NCBI GenBank assembly: GCA_029931535.1
Contig: JAQPZY010000850.1
Coordinates: 496,001-560,000, forward strand
Length of the DNA stretch: 64,000 bases
Origin: Margaritifera margaritifera
Lineage: Eukaryota > Mollusca > Bivalvia > Unionida > Margaritiferidae
Direction: 5' to 3'
Below, piece by piece: positions 48,934-59,340 of the stretch. The notes below the pieces were generated by a model that saw only the letters and a program-made list of their open reading frames with translations, searched no databases and had not been told where the DNA came from. Both the position numbers and the translations under genes were made by a program. Each line of letters begins with the position of its first letter. The first letter of the stretch is position 1.

Positions 48934-49004
<71 letters not shown>
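48934..49004. repeat. (TA)n microsatellite
   Basis: About 35 uninterrupted TA units inside LINE 2. Confidence 0.97.
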
Positions 49005-49007
<3 letters not shown>

Positions 49008-49160
49008 CCAGGATAGTGTTTCATCCAGTGTTAGATTCAGGTGTTTATGAAAAGCGACATTCTTAACAACCGTGTCATTAATTAAAAGTTGTGACTGATG
49101 TTTCTTTTGAGATGTTCTGGATACGGTAATTGATTTGTTTTGTTTGAATTAAAAAATCAA

Positions 49161-49469
49161 CTAACCATTGATTAGTCCAGCAAATGATTTTAAGTGAGTT
49201 TTCGTTAAGAGCACCAGCAACAAGGGTTGGATCTTCAACAATTCTTCAACAATTATTGATAACGAAGTATCATCAGCAAATAGTCTTGTACTGAAATGAA
49301 TATCAGTAACAATATCATTACTATAAATAAAAAATAACATTAGTCCGAATATAGATCCCCGATGCATACCAACCTTGACATAGTGTTGGTCTGAAGTGCA
49401 ACAATCTATAACTACTTTTTGCTCCCTATATGAAAGATAATTGCTAAACCATTCAAATAGTTTATACAT
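49161..49469 (-). pseudogene. LINE 2 reverse transcriptase fragment
   Basis: The frame reads QKVVIDCCTSDQHYVKVGMH, RGSIFGLMLFFIYSNDIV and TRLFADDTSLSI. The QGSxLGPxLFxIxIND and FADD motifs are both recognisable; the catalytic FADD is at 49280-49269. Confidence 0.85.
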
Positions 49470-50470
49470 TCTAATATTCCTTAGTTAATAAATTACGCCT
49501 TCGTAGAAGGCCTTACCAATATCACAACATACCATTCTAATTTCTTTGTCTACGTCGACTGCCTTGCAAAAAGTATTATACATATCACACAATTGTCAAA
49601 CAGTCGCATCTTTTGGGGTGAAACCATATTGAAGATGACTAATTAGATTGTTGGCTGTTAGATAGTTATACAAATGTTGGAAGACACAATTTTTAAATAT
49701 TCCACCAACACTGCTTACTAGAGAAATAGGTCTGTAATTTGAAACATCATTTTTTGTATCCCCTTTTTATGAATATGAAAATATGAATCTTAGAGCGATT
49801 CGTTGAATGAAAGGTTCTGATAAATATCGTGATAATATATGAGTGCCTTCCTTAAGTAGCACATGGTGGATCACATCAGTTCCTCCTGCCTTGCTAATGT
49901 TGGATTTGAAAGTGTATCTTCAATATCGTTTCCGCTCAAGTGAAAAGTATTAGGACATAGTCAGGAAGAGATATAGATGGGAAGGTAGTGTGTGAATACT
50001 GTTAGGGCAATGTCAGTAAGAGGTATAGGGGGCAGAGCATCTGAAGTGCTATATACAATGGATTGTTCAGAGAAATATTTATGAAATAAATTTGCTTTAT
50101 CAAGACTAGAGTGAAAATATTAGTCATTATTTGTGAGGGGTGGATACTCTAATTTTATATTTTGCTTCAGAAATGTTTTAGCTATATTGCACCAAAGTTT
50201 TGGACCAATATTTTCATCTTGAACTTGTCAGCTACTTTGTTGAAATACTCAAGTTTGGCATTTCTTACGGCGCTTATAACTCGGTTCTAATATATCTTAA
50301 TTTGGTCCAATGTGAAAACAGATTTGTTCTTTTAGCCAAAAGGTGGATTTTGTTTTCTTTTGCAAGATTAGTTTTCATGTTATTGTGCGTCCATGGAGAA
50401 TCTGTAGAACGCATTGTTATTATTTTGTTGGGAATAGCGGAATCGGCTGCCAGTAGGACCTACTCATCTA

Positions 50471-51375
50471 TCAAAATATTATAAAATCCCATTGAGCTGT
50501 ATGTAACAAGTCTCTGTACAATTCGTAATTAGCTGCTTGATAGTTCCATACTTTTCGTTTAAAAGTATGTTGCCGATTTATCGAGAGACAGAGAGAGAGA
50601 GAGAAAGATCGTGGAATAAAAAGATACTGTTTGGAAAAAGAACGAAGGTCACGATCATATATTAGCGGTTTGGTGGGATAAGATAGATAATCAGGTACAA
50701 GACCATTGGCCGTTTTGTACATTATGGAACCTTTTTGCAATGCAATACTTTCACAAAATGGTAACAAATTTTATATCGAAAACTTTTAAGAAAATATCAG
50801 TTTTTAGAATTATTAGGACAGCTCGTTTTTGTAATTTAGTAATTTGATCAGTTGGAGCGGTATTGCAGTTGCCCTAAAGAGTGCACCCATAAGATAAAAT
50901 TTTCAAAAATATAGCTATTGTAATATAGTTTTAAAATATTTCCAGGAACATAATTTGAAAGGATTTTCATAAGTGCAATCCATTTACTAATAAAAGACAA
51001 ATGCAATAAACTTGAGTGTCCCAATGAAGACAGCTATCAATGAAGATATATAGCGATTTTTGAGAGTATACAGAAGCAAGTCCAAAGTAACTGAGTATAC
51101 GTTTGAGTGCGGGAATTGTTGACAGTTTCTGGGTGGAGAAAACTGTCTTGCAATTAATTTGTGATAGATTTGTGTGCTTTTTATTTTGCGTATGCCACAT
51201 TTGAACAGATTGAATATCGGTTTGAAGATGATAATCGACAACGGACGTAGAGCTTCCCGATGGTGGATAGTTATGTCATCAGCGAATATATCGGAATTAG
51301 AGTATTTAAGACATAGATGAAGCTTTTTTATAAGACATAGGTGAAGTTCTTTTATAAAGATTACTAAAATGACAG
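50471..51375 (-). mobile_element. 5'-truncated LINE 3
   Basis: The minus-strand reading starts abruptly at about 51380 with CPVILVIFIKELHLCL (the GPxLFxIFINDL motif). Then come SDIFADDITIHH (FADD at 51286-51275), LNLFKCG-type and SCLHWDTQ segments, and KGSIMYKTANGLVPDYLSYP with SFSKQYLFIPRS at the end (50767-50471). A 24-bp duplication (aagacatagatgaagctttt and aagacataggtgaagttctt) lies at 51310-51357. Its start coincides with the P-loop of the Polinton ATPase. Confidence 0.75.
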
Positions 51376-52225
51376 GGCAAAACAGAACTTGTCAAATCGA
51401 TCGAACGCAATAACAATCGTTTGATCGTCCACAAAACGTATCGTGTGGTGTTACAAAGTGTGGCAATCGTCTTACACGTTACTCCAAGAACGTCAAGAAT
51501 AATCCATTTAGTTTGTAAAAAATATTCCCCGAGAAGGCGATGGCATCGTGTCTGACTTTAGTCAAACATATCTTGTCATCTTTGAGGACATGTTACGAGA
51601 AGACGAAGAAGAAATTACACTTTGGTTTACACGAAGAAGACATCATAGTAATGCTATTATTATTACTCAGAATTTATTTCAACAAAGTAAACATTATCGC
51701 ACCATCGGTCTCAATGCACATCATGTGGTGTTGTTTTATAGTCCAATAGACAAACCTCAAGTTCAAGTGTTAGTCAAACAGTTAGGAACACCTTGGCTCA
51801 GTGATGCGTATGACGATGTCACTCAATTGCCACATGCATATTTAAAAGCTGCTATTCCCGATTATTTGAGATTTTGTACAAAATTGTTTCCAAATTCGTG
51901 CCATATAGGTGCAATTGGTGACATTAAGGTGGACCTGTCACGTGCACGTTATCTTCCTGGTTTTCGTCCGTCTAAAACTGAAAAGAAAACAACATTCACC
52001 TCGTTTCATTTTACCAGTATTCAAGATGACTTCCTTTCAGTCTCATCCTCCTACGAAATTGATTCCTGCACTGCATACTATCAGGCACAACAAAAATGCA
52101 CAAGCACGTTCTCATTTATTCGGAATGTTAAGGTGGCTTACTATTACAGCATGTCAGGTACTACAAGTCATCATTCACATACCAAAAGCAAAACGTTTGA
52201 GATTACAAGGGTATCTATCCCTTGA
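51376..52225 (+). pseudogene. Polinton FtsK/HerA-type packaging ATPase
   Basis: In frames broken by shifts and stops there are: a P-loop remnant GKTELVK at 51376-51396; RIVWCYKVWQSSYTLL, the usual motif between Walker A and B; Walker B LVIFEDML (51572-51595, Asp to Glu change); the sensor region SNAIIITQNLFQQ; and LNAHHVVLFYSP with DVTQLPHAYLKA further on. From 51548 a 225-codon frame is open. Upstream of the P-loop nothing remains, because the LINE starts there. Confidence 0.85.
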
Positions 52226-52247
52226 AGGAAGCTTCTACCACCGCTAA
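52028..52247 (+). pseudogene. Small basic Polinton frame downstream of ATPase
   Basis: A second frame, overlapping the end of the ATPase frame, reads LIPALHTIRHNKNAQARSHL and continues basic to a stop at about 52247. A lysine-rich open stretch follows after a poly(A) run (to about 52550). Its layout recalls the N-terminus of the ICEC-motif protein further on, but the call is tentative. Confidence 0.35.
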
Positions 52248-52761
52248 GGCGTGTGGGTCAGTCTAAGCAAAAGAAGTCAAATCCCCTAAAAAAAAAAAAA
52301 AAAAAAAGAAACAGCAGATCAGAGAAGTAATGGTGGTGCAGCAAGTTCACAATCAAATAAGAAGAAAAATATTAGCCCCAAGAAACGTCTCAAGAAGAAA
52401 ATATACTGCAAGAAAGAGAGATACTTCCGCTCGAACGCACATGTGCTCAATGTGATCTCGACCTCGTCGTTCATGGCAGTTTCTCCAGTCACTTTTTCTT
52501 CGTTAATGATGATACCTAACAAACCTGATTTAAGACCAAGATTTCCATGTCACGGAATTGTATAAATCCCTTTATTTATTAAATACATGTACTCGGGTTT
52601 CGTTTTTCGTCTACAACGATACCCAAGGGTGATTTATGTATATTGTACAATATTTCGAAACAGTGAGTTCGGTTCACCCTATGCTGCACGTGCGAAGTGC
52701 TTTCGATGGGAAAAACCGAATACATCAAGCGCACTGACAATGTAGGGCTGCATCGTCTGTG

Positions 52762-52846
52762 TATAAATGCCTCACCGTAAGACTAAATCTTTACATCTTG
52801 TCAGTGAGCAGTCTACTTAAGGACTTGCAAATCTTCAACCGTAGAG
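52762..52846 (+). promoter_or_regulatory. TATA promoter and short 5' exon inside the Polinton
   Basis: TATAAA at 52762-52767 is followed 80 bases later by a good donor (gtagag|gtatgtaag at 52847). A matching acceptor (atttattttcag) ends at 53152. This suggests a transcription unit with a spliced leader feeding the genes from 53.9 kb on. No coding potential in the leader. Confidence 0.4.
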
Positions 52847-53152
52847 GTATGTAAGTTATTTATTAATTTTTGATATATAGTTTCTATGTAGCTTCGGCTT
52901 GGGTAGTACAATGCAAATATGTTCTATTCTTGTTTGTGACTTAACAAGAGCAATATAAAGTGGCATTTTTAGGAAACGTTTTGTACCATAGGATTATTAT
53001 CGGACACGGGTAGGTTCACTTCTGAACTTGTTTATTGCTTTGTAATGTTGTGCCGATAATGTAATTTGAATAACATACCGTATATAACTTCATTACGTGT
53101 TATCGTATATGCCCGTGTCAATCATAATAGACGGTGTTAGATTTATTTTCAG

Positions 53153-53962
53153 CTGGTCAGAGTCGACGAGGCCCCAACTGTAGAGCTGACCATAGGAGTT
53201 GACCATAGCAGCTGTAAAGCTAACCATAGCAGCCGTAGAGCTGAATTAACAGTGTGTTGCTGGTTGAGTAGCAGGTGATCGGGTGCTGCTGACCGATTGG
53301 TGGGCGCTGATTGCTTGATTGACCAAGGAATTGAATGGGGGTCGGTGACTACCTTTAATGCTGACTGCTTGATTGACCAGTGTGACTGGTAGCCAAGTGT
53401 GCCAGTGACGGAGTGTTTTGTGTTACTCCATACATGTAATCTTTTAACCGTGGGCTAATTTTGAATTTTGTGATACCCAGTGGTTTGGGATTGTAAAAAT
53501 ATTTTGTGTCATATCTATCCCATTGTTTTCATCATTTTATTATTTGAATAAAGTACCTCATTTTTCATTATTTAAGATGATACATTTTTACTATATGAGT
53601 AAAGTACATCATTTTTACTATTTGAGTAAAACACATCATTCTTTTCGTCGTCTGAAATTACTGTGAATCATTAACCTTTGTTCTTGTACTGTGTAAGGTT
53701 ATTTATTTGTATTCACATTTAGGTTACATTATTAGGTTCGTGCGGATTGTGTTAATTTGTCCAATATTTGGATCTTATACACGCACGTATTAATCATAAC
53801 TCTTTTCCCATTCAAGTCATTTGTCAATAAACATTGCATTTGTATCACCATCAAAATTGTCCTGTTATAAATCCGAAATCCAACACGGTTATCTTGTTAC
53901 ATTCCAATTTGATGACAAAAATGGAAACCCATTTCTAAAGGAACTTCTCCTTTGCGGCGACA
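53153..53962 (+). other. Non-coding leader with short tandem repeat
   Basis: Begins after the proposed acceptor. At 53170-53260 a ~30-bp imperfect repeat (gtagagctgaccatag type) occurs three times. A 62-codon frame at 53821-54009 overlaps the start of the next gene and is probably a shadow. Confidence 0.4.
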
Positions 53963-54635
53963 ATGGCGTCTTCTTCCACTGTTCCAACCAAAACAGTGGT
54001 TTCTTCTAAGACAAAAGTACAAGACAGAACAGACATGCGACAAAGTTCACTGGATCTGTCCAAACAAGAACTGGCAAGATTTAGTCCGTGGCAACACTAG
54101 CAGTATCTAAAGTCAACTAGATACGACCTGCCACCAATCTGTGGAGACGAATTTTAATATAACAACGGAAGAAATGAGGGATAAAAAGATTCAATTCAGT
54201 TTGTTCCTCTTGAAACAAAAGTGTCACCAAGAAGTTCACACCATCATCATTCCAAGAAACCGTCTTCTGTAAAAGGGGAAAAGGGACTTCCTCCTGTTTT
54301 AGCTAAACATTAGGATGTTTTGTCAGTACTAACCAAATCCGATGCTCCGATGTAAAAACAAATCATTCAAAAAAGCACCCAAAGAAATCATCGATACCAT
54401 CTGTGAATGTTACTTAAACGTTTAAAAAGGAACGGTGACGTTGACAAAGATACATAAGCAACGATTAGGACGACATCTTCACCTTCTTCGCCAAATGGTA
54501 AAAAATGGAGCATCAATCAATCAAAAATAAATAAATAAAATGCTCTTTCAACGAGGAGGATTTCAACCCATCCTAATACATCCATTGTTAAAAGTGTGTG
54601 CTCATTTGTTAGGATTGGTTACTGGACCTCTTTAG
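53963..54635 (+). pseudogene. Polinton protein with ICEC / QRGGF motifs
   Basis: From ATG at 53963 (MASSSTVPTKTVVSSKTKVQ) one frame runs to about 54360 through five TAG/TAA codons, shifts once, and continues with IIDTICECYLNV, LTKIHKQRLGRHLHLLRQM and LFQRGGFQPILIHPLLK to TAG at 54635. The ICEC...LT..K..L..H...LR...QxGGF pattern is one I recall from a small protein near the integrase in many animal Polintons; its role is not known to me, perhaps a minor virion or membrane-active protein. Confidence 0.65.
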
Positions 54636-54744
54636 AAAGAGTGATGAAATGAGGAAAAAGAAGATCAAAAGACACACTTTTCTTGTAATACATCCCACTT
54701 GTACTTTTGGATTTATGGAAGGATGAAAATTAACTTTAGCTTCG

Positions 54745-55227
54745 TTCAAACAATGGATGGAACTCCATCATTGGTGGGAACAACGGACACCCATTTACCT
54801 CCTAATCTTAATCTCACAGACGTGTCACACTTGCATCAAGAATTACAAAAGTAGATGGATCGAACAGATTTGTAAGAAATAGACAAAACTGCAACGGTAC
54901 GGAAAATTATTGCAGAGTCTTCAACTGTTTCACCAGAGAGTTTTAGACGAGAGAGCTAAATCTACTCTAAAAAATTTCAAGAATGTCATGAAAAGCAAAG
55001 AAAAACATAAACCAACAGTGACGATGACAGACACACCCACGGGGATGGAAGACGAAGAGAAGGAAACAAAAGATATCCTTCAAACTCCATCTGCTCAAAT
55101 GCCTAGTATGACAGCCTCTTTGTTGACTCCTTCCACTACTCTCAGACGAGAAGACATGAAAGCTCGGGTCAACAAGATAATGTCGATACCTTCTTCAGCA
55201 GAAAAAAAGAAGGAATGGAAGACATAA
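54745..55227 (+). pseudogene. Polinton small protein upstream of integrase
   Basis: A frame with LTDVSHLHQELQK, then MDRTDL after a TAG, then (after a shift) LLQSLQLFHQRVLDERAK, ends in a 105-codon open stretch rich in Lys/Glu/Thr (54910-55227). The pattern of a Leu/Gln-rich helical start and an acidic tail fits a common Polinton frame found just before the integrase. Function unknown. Confidence 0.55.
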
Positions 55228-55447
55228 GGGAAAAAAATCAAGAAAAAAGTGACCAAATAACCGATGACTACTAATACATCTATTGCTCGTCAAACATGTC
55301 AAGCATCGTTGCAGTCAAAAAAAACAAAAAAAAAAAAAACCCGCACAAACAGCTTAGGAGCAGTATAGAAAAGTGGTGACTTCTTGAGGAGCTACAACAA
55401 AACAGTAAACCAGATCATGATAACCTTAGTCAGCATTAGCATTACAC

Positions 55448-56088
55448 AATCCCGTGTATGCTTCTGGCTATGCAGGAATTAAAACATTTTATCGTGCTGC
55501 TAAAACCAAGCTCAAAAGTTTAGGTCTGCAAGATGTGCAACAATGGTTGCAGGAATAATCAACGTACACGTTACACAAATTATATCGACGAAAATTTTCC
55601 AGAAGTCAAACCAAAGTAGCAGGAACAAATCTCCAATGGAAAACATATTTAGGAGACGTCTCTCATTGGCATCGTACAATCGTGGCTACAAATATTTGTT
55701 TTGTGTCACTGACGTGTTTTTAACACCAGCTTGGGTAGTTCCTTTGACTTCTAAAACAAGTTCAGAGTTAGTGCAACCCTTAAAACTGGTTTTGAAACAA
55801 TGGTTTGACAGCCTCTACGATTGGCAAACACGCGGGAACTGAATTTCTGAACCAAGCTTTTCAACACGAATTGTAAAAAGGACACATTAATATCTTCATC
55901 AGAAAAAATCACGAAACAACAGCTAGTGGCGTGGAACCTTTACAAAAAACTTTGTAAGAACATATGAGGAAATATTTTACATATCAACACACTCTCAAAT
56001 ACATCGACGTTTTACCATGTCGAGTCAGTGCATACAATCAATCGTGCCATCATAGCAACGGATCTACACCTGAAGAATTGACACGCTG
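55448..56088 (+). pseudogene. Polinton retrovirus-like integrase
   Basis: Seen in order: YAGIKTFYRAAKTKLKSLGL and QDVQQWLQE before a TAA; TYTLHKLYRRKF; a shift; SYNRGYKYLFCVTDVF with the first catalytic Asp; KTSSELVQPLKLVL; then GTEFLNQAFQHEL, ETTASGVEPLQKTL, KYFTYQHTLKYIDVL and SAYNQSCHHSNG. The DDE core is recognisable: D in VTDVF, E in the ETTASGVE region. At least three in-frame stops and two shifts inactivate it. Such integrases are thought to insert the element and make short target duplications. Confidence 0.85.
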
Positions 56089-56143
56089 AAAATGAGACGA
56101 TGGTGTTTGATCATTTGTTTGGAACTTCACAACACCACCCCCA

Positions 56144-56145
56144 CC

Positions 56146-56179
<34 letters not shown>

Positions 56180-56185
56180 AAAAGA
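56144..56185. repeat. Poly(A) tract inside the integrase tail
   Basis: About 30 A residues with a few Gs interrupt the region after the integrase frame, preceded by a CCACCCCCACCGC run. Likely simple-repeat expansion. Confidence 0.9.
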
Positions 56186-56465
56186 AAAAAGATAGAAGTG
56201 TTCAAGACCGGAGATTGGGTTTGCATTGGAAAAACAAGACGCACCTTCGACAAAGGTTAGTTACCTAACTGGACGATATGATTGTTTCGTGTCACTGGAC
56301 AAGTGTGTGTACGTGATCCTCTTGTCTATCAATCAGAAGATATTAACGGATAAGTGTTAAAAGGAACTTTGTTCTTGCTTGAGGTAACAGTGTCAATATT
56401 AGTATAAAAGGAGATCTTGGACAAAACAGTGTATTCTCGAAAGGAAAACGATTCTACAGTGAATT

Positions 56466-56754
56466 TTATCAGATGTAATCTGTGTTCCAAGGAGTCGCTC
56501 GACAATGATGACATGGTTTAGGAGATATATTAAAATCAGTTTTTCGCATGGTAGCACCCATTTAAAAACGGACAGGGACTTGTGGGTTGGATGCTTTAAA
56601 TGAAGCAGATTTGACGCAAGCAAAAAGAAAATATCCAAAATTTAATCATCGACAAGCAAAGTCCTAAAGAAGTCTTCATGAAAGCAGAAGAACATATGCA
56701 CTGTTTCAAGATAGAAAAGATCTTTTGGGTCGCCAAGACACGACATATGTTTGA
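56466..56754 (+). pseudogene. pVI-like Polinton fragment
   Basis: One frame reads SVFQGVARQ, two TGA codons, HGLGDILKSVFRMVAPI, TAA, then TCGLDALNEADLTQAKRKYP and finally ALFQDRKDLLGRQDTTYV to TGA. The GLG...FR...P pattern with a charged tail resembles adenovirus pVI-like membrane-active proteins of Polintons. Four or more stops. Confidence 0.55.
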
Positions 56755-57041
56755 TGATTAGTTCGGAAGACAAGTTAGAACAATTTCTCTAAGAGACATG
56801 GACATTTATCTCAGAAGATTTTGAAGGAGTGATATAAAGTCTTACCTGACCATTCCTTACTTCCATTGGCTTCTCTGGAGACTAAACGCATCGAAGTTCT
56901 CTTGCAACAGAGTACGGAGACTACTTGTTCATTGACTTACCTGACAGAACTTTTCAAGGAAAACTTCAGGTGAGAACTGAATACATATCATTATCTGTAA
57001 AAAAATGGATACCTGGAGCTTCATTACCTTCTGACTCATAG
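56755..57041 (+). pseudogene. Polinton capsid-type protein fragment
   Basis: The frame MISSEDKLEQFL is followed by stops and an open end EYGDYLFIDLPDRTFQGKLQ, VRTEYISLSVKKW and ASLPSDS to TAG at 57039. A second frame over 56840-56930 reads LPLASLETKRIEVLLQQ, so the original reading was shifted. Similar short open segments occur near the protease in Polintons; the assignment to a penton-type capsid protein is inference. Confidence 0.45.
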
Positions 57042-57426
57042 TTCTTGCACAACCTTTTGGAATCCAGTGGTGTGTGCAAAAGACCTTTCATATCGAAAAC
57101 ATAAAGACGTTCAAGCTTATGTCATCAACACAGACGACAGTCATCGACCTGGAACCCATTGGGTAGCCTTCTACTTTCCCAACGACCACAGTGTGGAATA
57201 TTTTGATTCTTGTGGAAGAAGACATCTTTTACTTTATGAGGAGAAATGCTGTATCTACTCAATTCAAGAATGTGAGATTACAAGGATCAGATTCTATGGT
57301 GTGTCGACAATATTGTGTGTCTTTTCTTCATCAGTGCAGTCTTGGATTTTCCTTAGAACATTTAGCGACTTATTGTGAGTACTCTAGAAATGATGATTAG
57401 ATAGAAAGATGGTTTTGTGAACATTA
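57005..57426 (+). pseudogene. Polinton adenain-like cysteine protease
   Basis: The frame 57067-57378 holds AYVINTDDSHRPGTHWVAFY, with the catalytic His in THW, and VEYFDSCGR, with the acidic member of the triad near. After a shift the second frame reads LQGSDSMVCRQYCVSFLHQC, where family members have the catalytic Cys in CGxYC (here CRQYC), then LGFSLEHLATYCEYSRND. These proteases mature virion proteins in adenoviruses and Polintons. The shift separates His from Cys, so the copy is dead. Confidence 0.85.
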
Positions 57427-57960
57427 AGGCTATCTTTATCTCAGAAACGTAGTGTGCATCGATGGCAAAATGACACTGTATTAGATCATTGGAAGTCTAG
57501 TTCCTCAACGCTATCAACCTTGCAAATACGTTCATTTTGAATTTGACAATTTGCATTCCTGTTTGAGTTAGAGAACCTTCTTTTTATTATACAAAAATGT
57601 TCATTTTGAAAAGCATTTTGTTGTCGTGTTTATATTGTACCTCAAACACTGTGTTGACATGCTCTTTCCACACTCTATCTAAAAAAAAAAAAGCAACAAC
57701 AAACAAACTAAAACCAAAGTCTTCTTTCACGTCCGCTTACCGAACTTAGACTTTGATGTGATGTGATTTTATCCCCCTTCTTTTATATCACACCTTTACG
57801 TTGGATAGTAGGTGTGGGTTTTTTGGTCACTACACAAGGTGTTTTTGATAGTTTCGATGGTGTGATCGATAGTAGTCAAAAAGTGGGCATGCGATAATAT
57901 GTAAAAATTTGGGTGTTAGTAATCTTAAAGTGGGCGCTGGATATTGAACAAAAGTGGGTC
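57427..57960. other. Right flank of the Polinton relic, no gene
   Basis: The protease frame runs on through TAA and TAG codons for about 150 bases. Beyond that, AT-rich sequence with a short poly(A) and no capsid, polymerase or terminal repeat that I could recognise. Confidence 0.4.
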
Positions 57961-58535
57961 TTGGACAATACTCAAACATTGGGTAATATATAACACTCAC
58001 AATTGGATCCTGGATAGTTGGATATATGTGGGATAGTAATCAAAAGTGGGTCTTGGGTAATATAACAAAAGCGTGTGCTAAAAAGCGGGTGTTGGATAGT
58101 AGTGTGTATGTTGGATAGTATAATAGCAAGCGGATTCTGGATGGTAGAGTGTGTGCTTGATAGTATAACAAAAAGTAGGTGCTGGAGAGTCGGGTGTGTG
58201 TTGGATAGCATATCAATAAACGATTGCTGAATAGTCGCGTGCGTATTGGATAGTATATGAAAAGTCGGGTGCTGCATATTAGGGTGTCTGCTGGATAGTA
58301 TATCAAAAGCGGGTGTTGGATAGTAGGGTGTGTGTTGTATGGTATATGAAAAGGCTGGAGCTGCATAGTAGGGTGTGTGTTGGATAGTATATCAAAATGT
58401 AGGTGCTGGACAATCGGGTGTGTGTTTGAGAGCATTTCAAAAAGCGAATGCTGCATAGTTGGGTGTGCGCTAGATAGTGTATCAAATAGTGGGTGCTGGA
58501 TAATAGGATGTGTGTTGGATATTATCTAAAAACTT
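57960..58535. repeat. ~45-bp minisatellite
   Basis: About 12 diverged units of the form gtgggtgctggatagt(a/c)gg, gtgtgtgttggatagtatat, caaaa. The unit length is a multiple of three, so the minus strand shows long false frames (58456-58040 and others). Confidence 0.85.
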
Positions 58536-58630
58536 TGCATTTCCTATAAGAGGCCAGACATTTTTTTAATGGTAACGGCCTATAATGCTCCACGCGTTAA
58601 TATTACATTTCCCATAGGGGGGCAGAGTTA

Positions 58631-58664
58631 TCATAATCATCATCATCATCATCATCATCATCAT
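58631..58664. repeat. (ATC)n microsatellite, probable 3' tail of LINE 4
   Basis: About ten ATC units. On the minus strand this is (GAT)n directly after the A/T-rich 3' sequence of LINE 4, a type of simple tail common in LINEs. Confidence 0.85.
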
Positions 58665-58963
58665 TTCCTTCCTTAGAAAATTACATGATATAATAATTAA
58701 GTATAATAAATCACTTGATTACAGTCATACAAATTTCATAAAATAAATAAACAAATAAGCAAACAAATACAAGCAAACACTAGTATATACAAATAATGAA
58801 AGATGCAGGCAAACTATGCAGCCTGGCTTCATGTGGAGAAAGTCAATAATAGGCCTTAGAAGCAACAAAAATAATTTTGAGTACCCAAAAATATAGAGAC
58901 ATATAGTAAGACTATAAAAATAGTTGGTCTATGCTACAAAATAGAATATTAGATTCAAAATGC

Positions 58964-59330
58964 TCACATTATATCCATCATTAAATTTTGCACGGTCTGC
59001 GGAAGATGCAAGTTACAAAACATCTGTTTATGGAACATAGCTCCACACTGCGTGACAAAGAATGCTGCATACCGGACAAATAACATGGAGTTTTCTTTGT
59101 CAATTACACCGGCTGGTAACCTTTGACCTAGAAGATATTGCAACTGCAGCTCTGCGTTAAATAACGTAATATGTAGTCTTAGTGGAAAGTTATCAGTCAC
59201 AATATCCCAGAAAGAGTTTCTGAAACTTGACATATAAGGACATGTAACACAAATATGACGTATCAAGTCTGTTTAAACATTCCCACATCGAATACACATG
59301 TCGAGCTGTCCTGGAGGAACAGCAGCACAT
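58964..59330 (-). pseudogene. LINE 4 C-terminal cysteine motif
   Basis: DMCIRCGNV, a stop, then LIRHICVTCPYMSSFRNSFW: the CxxC...H...C knuckle that closes many LINE polyproteins. A 100-codon open frame follows. Confidence 0.7.
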
Positions 59331-59340
59331 AGTCTACCTT

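Larger units (their letters stand above)
48185..50470 (-). mobile_element. Decayed LINE 2
   Basis: On the minus strand, in order: an endonuclease-RT linker (VISAVRNAKLEYFNKVADKF, about 50.28-50.22 kb), reverse transcriptase, C-terminal segment (48722-48423), and a zinc-knuckle tail with CSCGEPETAKHALLD near 48.2 kb. Frameshifts break it throughout. It is interrupted by the (TA)n tract at 48934-49004. Confidence 0.8.
51376..57560 (+). mobile_element. Polinton/Maverick relic (adintovirus-like gene set)
   Basis: Plus-strand order: packaging ATPase, basic small protein, ICEC-motif protein, pre-integrase protein, retrovirus-like integrase, pVI-like fragment, capsid-type fragment, adenain-like cysteine protease. 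This set is characteristic of Polintons and related endogenous virus-like elements. Every gene is damaged. The protein-primed DNA polymerase, major capsid protein and terminal inverted repeats were not found; the left side is replaced by LINE 3 and the right by a minisatellite. AT content is like the surroundings, so insertion is probably old. Confidence 0.85.

Noticed and set aside
48786..49016. 76-codon plus-strand frame
   Set aside because: It ends in a (TA)n tract and lies opposite LINE 2 coding sequence.
58040..58456. 138-codon minus-strand open frame
   Set aside because: It is a by-product of the 45-bp minisatellite, whose unit is a multiple of three.
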